From positions 1 to 6,194 of the forward strand of contig JAEYUX010000014.1 in the NCBI GenBank assembly GCA_023432235.1: a stretch of DNA of 6,194 bases, in the 5' to 3' direction. The DNA comes from Actinomycetes bacterium. Its GTDB lineage: Bacteria > Actinomycetota > Actinomycetes > Actinomycetales > Demequinaceae. How positions within the stretch are numbered: the stretch's first letter is position 1; every line of letters begins with the position of its first letter. Below, in pieces: positions 1-4,693 of this stretch. The translations under genes were made by a program, and so were the position numbers. The notes under the pieces are model-generated. The model searched no databases. It saw only the letters and a program-made list of their open reading frames with translations, and was not told the origin of the DNA.

Positions 1-119
1 CCCGCAGGCGCAGTCGCACGACGCGGCGCACGCTTGGGCTTGTCAGCGACCTGGTCCGGTGCCACCTGGGGCGCCTGGAAGATCACTGCATTGGGGGAAA
101 AAGTGTTGTCCTCGCTCAC
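1..119 (-). CDS. Probable ribonuclease E/G, N-terminal fragment (runs off left edge)
   Basis: Minus-strand reading frame starting at GTG (119-117) and open to the window edge, so only the first 39 codons are visible. The start is supported by a GAGG ribosome binding site on the minus strand (131-128), 8 nt upstream. An in-frame-looking ATG just upstream (133-131) is in another frame and stops at once. The peptide begins MSEDNTFSPN and then reads AVIFQAPQVAP followed by KRAPRRATAPAG. A short 'FQAP' patch followed by a basic Arg-rich 'RRATAPAG' patch is, from memory, typical of the disordered N-terminal extension of actinobacterial RNase E/G, the endoribonuclease of rRNA maturation and mRNA turnover. 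No catalytic S1 or DNase I-like domain is in view, so the product call rests only on this low-complexity tip. Third positions are GC-rich, which supports real coding. It is divergent from the cyd operon and need not be functionally linked to it. Confidence 0.55.
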   Translation of the reverse strand, partial: MSEDNTFSPNAVIFQAPQVAPDQVADKPKRAPRRATAPA

Positions 120-174
120 AGCGGGTACCTCATAGCCTCAAGCCGCCCACATCCGGCCCGGCGTCTTCGTCGGT

Positions 175-191
175 CGTCACTCGCGGTGACG
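175..191. promoter_or_regulatory. Inverted repeat CGTCAC-TCGCG-GTGACG
   Basis: Perfect 6-bp arms around a 5-nt spacer. It lies about 56 bases upstream of the RNase E-like start codon, so it could be a leader hairpin in that transcript or a protein site. It does not match the CRP consensus TGTGA-N6-TCACA, because the half-sites face the other way. No regulator can be named. Confidence 0.35.
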
Positions 192-218
192 GAAGTCTGT
201 AATCGTCGCGGCCGACCG

Positions 219-247
219 CTTATACAAGGCGCCTGGCGGATGTTCCG
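219..247 (-). promoter_or_regulatory. Candidate promoter for the RNase E-like gene
   Basis: On the minus strand a TATAAG hexamer (224-219) is the best -10-like sequence in the intergenic region. A weak CGGAAC (247-242) lies 17 nt upstream in the -35 place. A transcript from here would carry a leader of roughly 90 nt containing the 175-191 dyad. This rests on hexamer resemblance only. Confidence 0.22.
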
Positions 248-249
248 CC
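235..249. promoter_or_regulatory. Inverted repeat GGCGGA-TGT-TCCGCC
   Basis: Perfect 6-bp arms with a 3-nt spacer, overlapping the -35 side of the candidate minus-strand promoter. It may be an operator or a chance GC-rich dyad. It is not followed by a T-run on either strand, so it is not an intrinsic terminator. Confidence 0.3.
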
Positions 250-399
250 GGCTGCCATTCGCATTTGCGTCTGTCGCGCGGTAGGCGCCCATGTGGAAGG
301 CGCTGACCTGCGCCCATTGTGGCACACGGCCGCCCGAAACGCCCGATCTGCTGGGTTTTTCCCCGTGTTTCGCTCCGTGCACGCGCGGCCAGCGCACCC

Positions 400-430
400 G
401 GGACAAACCGGGACTTTCGGCTAGGACCCC
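400..430 (+). promoter_or_regulatory. Upstream GGGAC repeat, candidate distal DosR-like half-box
   Basis: Reads GGGACAAACCGGGAC (400-414) and continues TTTCGGC (415-421). The segment GGGACTTTCGGC resembles the better-conserved half of the mycobacterial DosR box. The same arrangement recurs downstream as GGGACAACCGGGAC (445-458), offset by 44-45 bp, about four helical turns, so both copies would face the same side of the DNA. The second half here is poorly conserved (TAGGACC), which suggests a weaker secondary site. Inferred from resemblance only. Confidence 0.35.
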
Positions 431-442
431 ACGCGTGAGGTC
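425..442. promoter_or_regulatory. Imperfect palindrome GACCCCACG/CGTGAGGTC
   Basis: Eighteen bases centred between 433 and 434 with 8 of 9 positions pairing (C429/A438 mismatch), including a perfect CACGCGTG core (430-437). It lies exactly between the two GGGAC clusters. Its right arm (436-442) can alternatively pair with GACCTCA at 456-462. Function unknown. Confidence 0.35.
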
Positions 443-451
443 ATGGGACAA

Positions 452-469
452 CCGGGACCTCAGTCCCGG
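452..469. promoter_or_regulatory. Perfect palindrome CCGGGAC-CTCA-GTCCCGG, DosR/DevR-like box
   Basis: A perfect 7-4-7 inverted repeat. Its core GGGAC-N4-GTCCC has the same half-sites and the same 4-nt spacing as the mycobacterial DosR (DevR) hypoxia box, GGGACTWWAGTCCC, and the flanking C and G fit the S positions of the longer consensus. The outer AT positions of that consensus are not kept. No T-tract follows, so it is not a terminator. It sits 57 bp before the cydA start. If TAGGTT at 492-497 is the -10, the dyad is centred near -43, a usual place for an activator touching RNA polymerase. The DosR assignment is inferred from the motif alone; no regulator gene is in the window. Confidence 0.5.
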
Positions 470-491
470 CCTCCCCAGATGCCCCCAGAGG

Positions 492-497
492 TAGGTT
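492..497 (+). promoter_or_regulatory. Candidate -10 element for the cyd operon
   Basis: TAGGTT fits the loose actinobacterial TANNNT pattern. Nothing like TTGACA lies 16-18 nt upstream (468-475 is GGCCTCCC), which would fit an activator-dependent promoter using the 452-469 palindrome. It overlaps the left arm of the 493-510 dyad. Transcription would start around 504, giving a leader of about 20 nt. Weak call. Confidence 0.25.
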
Positions 498-510
498 GAC
501 CGCACAACCT
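493..510 (+). promoter_or_regulatory. Perfect inverted repeat AGGTTG-ACCGCA-CAACCT before the cydA RBS
   Basis: Six-base perfect arms around six bases, ending directly at the Shine-Dalgarno stretch (511-518). As DNA it is an operator-like 6-6-6 dyad overlapping the proposed -10 and start site, where a repressor would block transcription. As RNA it is a small hairpin next to the ribosome binding site. It does not match the Rex consensus (TTGTG-N8-CACAA) or the CRP consensus. Confidence 0.4.
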
Positions 511-511
511 G

Positions 512-518
512 AAGGAGG
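512..518 (+). promoter_or_regulatory. cydA ribosome binding site
   Basis: AAGGAGG, a near-perfect Shine-Dalgarno sequence, lies 7 nt before ATG 526. It decides the start: an upstream in-frame TTG at 496 would place this site inside the coding region, and an out-of-frame ATG at 521 is only 2 nt away. The stretch GGAGGCC (514-520) is perfectly complementary to GGCCTCC at 468-474. Confidence 0.85.
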
Positions 519-525
519 CCATGCC

Positions 526-2028
526 ATGGAGGCGCTCGAGCTTGCGCGCTGGCAGTTCGGTATCACGACCGTTTACCACTTCATCCTCGTGCCGCTCACC
601 ATTGGGCTGTCGATACTCGTCGCCATCATGCAAACGGCATGGGTGCGCACGGGCAACGAAAAGTGGCTGCGTCTCACCAAGTTCTACGGCAAGTTGCTGC
701 TCATCAACTTTGCGCTCGGCGTGGCGACCGGAATCGTCCAGGAGTTCCAATTCGGAATGAACTGGTCGGAGTATTCGCGCTACGTGGGCGACATCTTTGG
801 CGCACCTCTTGCGATGGAAGCGCTCATCGCCTTCTTCCTCGAATCGACCTTCCTTGGGTTGTGGATTTTCGGTTGGGACCGTCTGCCAAAGAAGGTGCAT
901 CTCGCAACGGTCTGGGCCTTTGCGATCGGCTCAAACCTGTCCGCCTACTTCATCCTTGCTGCGAACTCGTGGATGCAGCACCCCGTGGGAACGGCCTACA
1001 ACCCTGAAAAGGGCCGAGCCGAGATGGTGAGCATTTGGGAGGTGTTGACCAACTCGACAACTCTCGCCGCTTTCCCCCACGTCATCGCATCGGCCTTCCT
1101 TGTCGCTGGCACCTTTGTGTCCGGAATCGCCGTGTACTGGATGGTGAAAAAGCACCGCGCTGGCGAGGCGAAAGATTCCGCCGATGTGTCGCTTTACCGC
1201 ACGGCGTCTCGCTTTGGCGCGGTCACGATGATCATCGCGGGCATCGCGATCATCGTCTCGGGCGATATCCAGGCGAAGCTCATGTTCGAGCAGCAACCAA
1301 TGAAGATGGCCGCGGCCGAAGGCATCATGGAAAGCGAGGAAGGCGCAGCGTTCTCGCTGCTCGCAATCGGCAACCTCGGTGGCAATGACCCCGGGTCGGT
1401 CCAGCACATCCTTGCGATCCCCGGCCTCACCTCCTGGTTGGCCGAGGGCGACTTCAACGCGACCGTCACCGGCGTCAACGAGTTGCAGCGCCAGTACGCG
1501 GGCATTTCCGACGCTGAAAACCCGATTGTTCCCGCCGTGGACGGCTACGAAGTGGACGGCTCCACGCGGCCCAACCTCGCGGTCACCTATTGGTCCTTTC
1601 GCCTCATGATTGGCCTTGCGGCGTTCTCCGCTGCGTTGGCCCTCACCGTGCTGTGGTTCACCCGCAAGGGCGGCACCGTAACGCAGGGGTGGATGCGCAA
1701 ACTCGCGCTCGTATCGCTGCCCATGCCGTACCTCGCCGCATCCTTTGGCTGGATCTTCACCGAGATGGGTCGCCAGCCGTTCGTTGTGGCACCAAACCCC
1801 TCATACGACGGCACAGATCCGGTGTATCTGCTCACGATGCACGGGGTGTCCAAAGCGGTCGACACCTTTGAGGTGGCCACGTCGATGATCGTCTTCACCC
1901 TCATCTACGCCGTACTCGGTGTGTTTTGGTACCGGCTCATCGCTCGCTATGCCCAAGAAGGCGCGCCCATCGTCGAAGAGCCGGTGGTGGCTACCGATGA
2001 CGCCGCCCCACTCTCCTTCGCGTACTAG
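526..2028 (+). CDS. cydA: Cytochrome bd quinol oxidase subunit I (CydA)
   Basis: Subunit I of the membrane-bound bd oxidase, which oxidises quinol and reduces oxygen to water; it holds hemes b558, b595 and d. The 500-residue product begins MEALELARWQFG. Key residues, numbered here, align with E. coli CydA from memory: H18 (E. coli H19), E98 and E106 in MEALIAFFLEST (E99, E107), H185 in FPHVIAS (H186), K260 and E265 (K252, E257), R359 and M361 in FRLM (R391, M393), and the signature GRQP at 415-418. The quinol-binding Q-loop is the short form: E265 to M361 spans 96 residues against 136 in E. coli. About nine membrane helices are expected. The tail (about 478-500) is acidic and ends LSFAY. First gene of the operon; cydB follows after 18 nt. 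ATG 526 was chosen over TTG 496 because of the strong ribosome binding site. Confidence 0.97.
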   Translation: MEALELARWQFGITTVYHFILVPLTIGLSILVAIMQTAWVRTGNEKWLRLTKFYGKLLLINFALGVATGIVQEFQFGMNWSEYSRYVGDIFGAPLAMEALIAFFLESTFLGLWIFGWDRLPKKVHLATVWAFAIGSNLSAYFILAANSWMQHPVGTAYNPEKGRAEMVSIWEVLTNSTTLAAFPHVIASAFLVAGTFVSGIAVYWMVKKHRAGEAKDSADVSLYRTASRFGAVTMIIAGIAIIVSGDIQAKLMFEQQPMKMAAAEGIMESEEGAAFSLLAIGNLGGNDPGSVQHILAIPGLTSWLAEGDFNATVTGVNELQRQYAGISDAENPIVPAVDGYEVDGSTRPNLAVTYWSFRLMIGLAAFSAALALTVLWFTRKGGTVTQGWMRKLALVSLPMPYLAASFGWIFTEMGRQPFVVAPNPSYDGTDPVYLLTMHGVSKAVDTFEVATSMIVFTLIYAVLGVFWYRLIARYAQEGAPIVEEPVVATDDAAPLSFAY

Positions 2029-2046
2029 GACGGAAAGGACCGACTC

Positions 2047-3093
2047 ATGGATCTCGCAACGTTCTGGTTCATCCTCATCGGAGTGCTCTGGACCGGTTAC
2101 CTCGTGCTCGAAGGCTTCGACTTCGGCGTCGGCATGCTCATGCCGTTTGTCGGCAAGACCGCCAAGGGCAAGCGCCTCCTCCTCAACACGATCGGCCCGG
2201 TGTGGGACGGCAACGAGGTCTGGCTGCTCACCGCGGGTGGCGCCACCTTTGCTGCCTTCCCCGAGTGGTACGCGACGCTGTTCTCCGGCTTCTACCTGCC
2301 GCTGCTCCTCATTCTTGTTGCGCTCATTGTGCGGGCGGTCGCCATTGAGTACCGCTCCAAGATCAACGACCAGAAGTGGCGTGACCGGTGGGACCTCGCC
2401 ATCATCATCACGGCCTGGATTCCGTCGATCCTGTGGGGTGTCGCGTTCGCCAACATCGTGCGCGGTGTGCCGATCGATGAGACGGGCACGTACACGGGCG
2501 GATTCTTCAACCTCCTCAACCCGTTCGCTCTGCTCGGTGGAGCCGTCACTCTCGCGCTGTTCCTCAGCCACGGGGCGATCTTCTTGTCGCTCAAGACGGG
2601 CGGAGATGTGCAGCAGCGGGCTGCCCGATGGGCGCGGGGCGCGTCGATTGCCGCTCTCCTCGTTGGAGCGGTGTGGGCCCTATGGCTCCAGCTTGCGTAC
2701 TCGAACAATGCGTGGACCTGGGGCGCCCTTGCGCTCGCTGCGATCGGTCTCGCCGGGGCAACGTTCTTTAGCTTCATTCAGCGCCACGGCTGGGCCTTCG
2801 TTGCGAATGCCCTCGCCATCGTTGGCGCCGTGACGCTGATCTTTGGCGCAATCTTCCCCAACGTGATGCCGTCCACCACGGACCCCGCGTACAGCCTTGT
2901 GGTTCACGGCGACACCGGGCTCGTTGCCGCGTCCTCCCACACCACCCTTGTGGTGATGACGTGGGTGGCTGCGATCTTCACCCCCGTGGTCCTTGCGTAC
3001 CAGGCGTGGACGTACTGGGTGTTCCGCCGCCGCCTCACCGAGGATCACATGCCGGAGCACAATGAACTGACGTTCACCAAGCCGGCCGCATAG
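2047..3093 (+). CDS. cydB: Cytochrome bd quinol oxidase subunit II (CydB)
   Basis: Subunit II of bd oxidase, a membrane protein that packs against CydA and stabilises the oxidase; CydA carries the hemes. The 348-residue product starts at ATG 2047, 7 nt after AAAGGA (2034-2039). Family hallmarks are the N-terminal helix with EGFDFGVGML (22-31), PVWDGNEVWLLTAGG (51-65), where D25 and D54 match E. coli D29 and D58 of the proton path, FSGFYLP (79-85), VRAVAIEYRSK (95-105) and LLNPFALLGG around 160-170. The late motif FPNVMPS followed by MTWVA matches the conserved C-terminal helices. It is about 30 residues shorter than E. coli CydB (379 aa), mainly in the middle. No defect is seen. The stop is 7 nt before cydD, indicating co-transcription. 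Confidence 0.96.
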   Translation: MDLATFWFILIGVLWTGYLVLEGFDFGVGMLMPFVGKTAKGKRLLLNTIGPVWDGNEVWLLTAGGATFAAFPEWYATLFSGFYLPLLLILVALIVRAVAIEYRSKINDQKWRDRWDLAIIITAWIPSILWGVAFANIVRGVPIDETGTYTGGFFNLLNPFALLGGAVTLALFLSHGAIFLSLKTGGDVQQRAARWARGASIAALLVGAVWALWLQLAYSNNAWTWGALALAAIGLAGATFFSFIQRHGWAFVANALAIVGAVTLIFGAIFPNVMPSTTDPAYSLVVHGDTGLVAASSHTTLVVMTWVAAIFTPVVLAYQAWTYWVFRRRLTEDHMPEHNELTFTKPAA

Positions 3094-3100
3094 GGGATCC

Positions 3101-4693
3101 ATGAAACCCATCGACCCGCGCCTCATCGCGCGGATCGGTCCAGCCCGCCGTTACGTCATCGTGACGGCGGTGCTTGGTTTTGTGACGGCCGGCACGTTGC
3201 TCGTCCAAGCACTTCTCATTGCGCGGATGCTCGCCCCCGTGCTTGCCCCGTCACCGCTCACCGAGGACGGGCTCGCGTACATCGGCTCGCTCGTGCCCAC
3301 GAGTACTCGCGCGCTCAGCGTCGGCCTCCCGCTACTCGCGGCCGTCATCGCCGCGCGCGTGGCACTCGTGTGGCTGCAGGAACGGCTTGCCCACCGCGCG
3401 GGCACCCGGGTGATCTCACACTTGCGCGAAGCGGTAGTCGAGCACGCAGCGACCCTTGGGCCGCGGTGGATTGCCTCTGGCAAGGGAGCCGAAGTGGTGA
3501 CAACTGTCACCCGCGGCCTGGACGGACTCCTTCCGTACTTTGTGCGGTACGTGCCCCAACTGATCCTTGCCTGCACGGTCACTCCCCTCATGCTTGTCGT
3601 CGTGCTCGGGGTCGACTGGCTCTCCGGACTCATCGTCGTACTCACGCTGCCGCTCGTGCCGATCTTCATGGTGCTCGTTGGCCTCCTCACGTCGGCTCGT
3701 TCCGCCGCTCACATGGAGGCAATGGAGCGCCTCGGTGCACGCGTGCTAGACCTCATCGCGGGCGTGCCGACGCTGCGCGCACTTGGTCGCGAGCGCGGGC
3801 CCGTGGCGCGGGTACGGGAACTCGGTGACGCCGCGCGCAAAGCGACGATGGGGTCGCTGCGCATTGCCTTCTTGTCCGGGCTGGTGCTCGAACTGCTCAC
3901 CACGCTCTCGGTCGCGATTGTTGCCGTGACCCTTGGCTTCCGGCTCATTGACGGCCACGTGTCGATCGAGACGGCACTTGCCGTGCTCATCCTCGCTCCC
4001 GAGATTTACCTGCCCCTCCGCAACGTGGGCACCCACTTTCACGCCTCCGCCGATGGTCTCGCTGCCGCGGAGGGTGCTTTCTCGGTGCTCGCGCTTGCCC
4101 CGATGGTGGTCGGCACACCGGGCGGCGCGCGCCCAGCTCTTGCGGGGGCGTCACTGCGCCTTGACAACGTGTCGGTTGCGACGCCTGACGGCGCCCGGAA
4201 TGCGCCGAGCAATCTGAGCCTCACGGCCCGCCCCGGCGAGCTGACCGTCCTCCACGGCGCCAACGGCGAGGGCAAGTCGACAGCCCTCCTCGCTATCGGC
4301 GGGCTTATTGCGGTGGACGAGGGTCACGTCGCGGCCCTCACGGGTGCGGGCGAGGTCGCTATCGCCGACGCCGACGCCGACGCCTGGGTGAGTCACATCG
4401 CTTGGGTTCCGCAGCGTCCGGAGTTGGGACCGGCGGGGCGGACCCTCAGCCTGGGACAACGACACCTCGTCGCCTACGAGCGTGCCCTCACGTCGGGACG
4501 CCCCGTGTTGTTATTTGACGAGCCGACCGCACACCTTGACGGCAAGGCACGCGAGGAACTCATTGGACGCATCGCGGCGGCAGCGCACGCGGGAGCGACC
4601 GTTGTCGCTGCCAGCCACGATCCGCTCCTCATCGCTGCCGCCGATCGCACGGTCGAGGTGACGGCGGCGACCGTGAAGGTGGCCGCCCCGTGA
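3101..4693 (+). CDS. cydD: CydDC ABC transporter subunit CydD, with compact ATPase domain
   Basis: Half of the CydDC heterodimeric inner-membrane ABC exporter needed to assemble cytochrome bd; reported cargo is cysteine/glutathione, with newer work pointing to heme. The 530-residue product has a membrane domain with six likely helices (about 18-42, 70-92, 153-171, 174-198, 255-282, 288-305) and the CydD-typical APEIYLPLRNVGTHFHAS (299-316). The ATPase domain keeps Walker A GANGEGKST (386-394), Q-loop Gln 438, signature LSLGQ (449-453; E. coli CydD has LSVGQ), Walker B VLLFDE (469-474), D-loop AHLD and H506. Only 11 residues separate Gln 438 from the signature, against 56 in the neighbouring CydC and in E. 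coli CydD, so the helical subdomain is largely missing. The C-terminus is also short. The frame is unbroken. Start ATG 3101 has only AGGGG (3092-3096), 4 nt away, overlapping the cydB stop, so coupling to cydB translation is likely. Confidence 0.93.
   Translation: MKPIDPRLIARIGPARRYVIVTAVLGFVTAGTLLVQALLIARMLAPVLAPSPLTEDGLAYIGSLVPTSTRALSVGLPLLAAVIAARVALVWLQERLAHRAGTRVISHLREAVVEHAATLGPRWIASGKGAEVVTTVTRGLDGLLPYFVRYVPQLILACTVTPLMLVVVLGVDWLSGLIVVLTLPLVPIFMVLVGLLTSARSAAHMEAMERLGARVLDLIAGVPTLRALGRERGPVARVRELGDAARKATMGSLRIAFLSGLVLELLTTLSVAIVAVTLGFRLIDGHVSIETALAVLILAPEIYLPLRNVGTHFHASADGLAAAEGAFSVLALAPMVVGTPGGARPALAGASLRLDNVSVATPDGARNAPSNLSLTARPGELTVLHGANGEGKSTALLAIGGLIAVDEGHVAALTGAGEVAIADADADAWVSHIAWVPQRPELGPAGRTLSLGQRHLVAYERALTSGRPVLLFDEPTAHLDGKAREELIGRIAAAAHAGATVVAASHDPLLIAAADRTVEVTAATVKVAAP
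4364..4384 (+). repeat. Hexanucleotide tandem repeat (GCCGAC x 3.5) inside cydD
   Basis: Three full GCCGAC units plus GCC, encoding an Ala-Asp run (residues 422-428) just before the Q-loop strand. In-frame hexamer changes here would alter length without breaking the gene. It sits in a surface-loop position where other CydD proteins have a variable acidic segment, so it is probably neutral. Confidence 0.7.
4412..4459 (+). other. cydD: Site of missing helical subdomain in CydD
   Basis: This segment encodes Q438 to Q453, joining the Q-loop (WVPQRPEL) to the signature (RTLSLGQRHLVAYERAL) through a short GPAG linker. In other ABC ATPases about 45 more residues here form the helical subdomain that meets the coupling helices of the membrane domain. 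The frame reads through cleanly and no remnant of the missing part is seen in other frames. Confidence 0.8.
4676..4682 (+). promoter_or_regulatory. cydC ribosome binding site within cydD
   Basis: AAGGTGG, 7 nt upstream of GTG 4690, lies inside the last codons of cydD. Together with the GTGA overlap it supports this start and translational coupling of the two transporter halves. Confidence 0.65.

Larger units (their letters stand above)
120..525. other. Divergent intergenic region without a convincing gene
   Basis: This stretch separates the minus-strand RNase E-like gene from cydA and must hold both promoters. Small open frames here (for example plus-strand 291-494) lack ribosome binding sites and recognisable motifs. 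What it does hold is an unusual density of perfect or near-perfect dyads (175-191, 235-249, 425-442, 452-469, 493-510) and four GGGAC elements (400, 410, 445, 454). Most of the cyd-proximal signals lie between 400 and 520. No tRNA, known riboswitch fold or intrinsic terminator was recognised. Confidence 0.8.

Noticed and set aside
318..326. TGTGGCACA as a possible Rex or CRP site
   Set aside because: Half-sites are separated by a single base, whereas Rex needs TTGTG-N8-CACAA and CRP needs TGTGA-N6-TCACA.
340..362. Possible intrinsic terminator: CCC...GGG followed by TTTTT
   Set aside because: The stem is only three Watson-Crick pairs plus wobbles with an eight-base loop, and no plus-strand gene upstream needs it.
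449..453. CydD signature LSLGQ (residues 449-453) seen as a degenerate, inactivating change
   Set aside because: E. coli CydD has LSVGQ at the same place, so a bulky residue in the third position appears normal for this family.
291..494. Plus-strand 67-residue open frame with a CAHC motif before cydA
   Set aside because: No ribosome binding site before ATG 291 and no family resemblance. It runs across the dyad-rich regulatory region and ends just before the cydA RBS, so it is most likely chance.
116..505. Minus-strand 129-residue open frame spanning the intergenic region
   Set aside because: Arg/Ser-rich composition typical of non-coding GC-rich sequence. It overlaps the dyads and ends at the start of the RNase E-like gene, whose GTG start has a clear ribosome binding site.
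496..525. TTG start at 496 adding 10 residues to CydA
   Set aside because: It would put the strong AAGGAGG inside the gene; homologues begin close to the MEALELARWQF segment encoded from 526.
1801..2571. Minus-strand 256-residue open frame across the cydA/cydB junction
   Set aside because: It is antisense to two well-conserved genes and has the Glu/Arg/Asp-rich composition of a shadow frame.
1919..2833. Plus-strand 304-residue open frame overlapping cydA and cydB
   Set aside because: Ser/Arg/Pro-rich out-of-frame translation of conserved cydB codons, with no recognisable domain.
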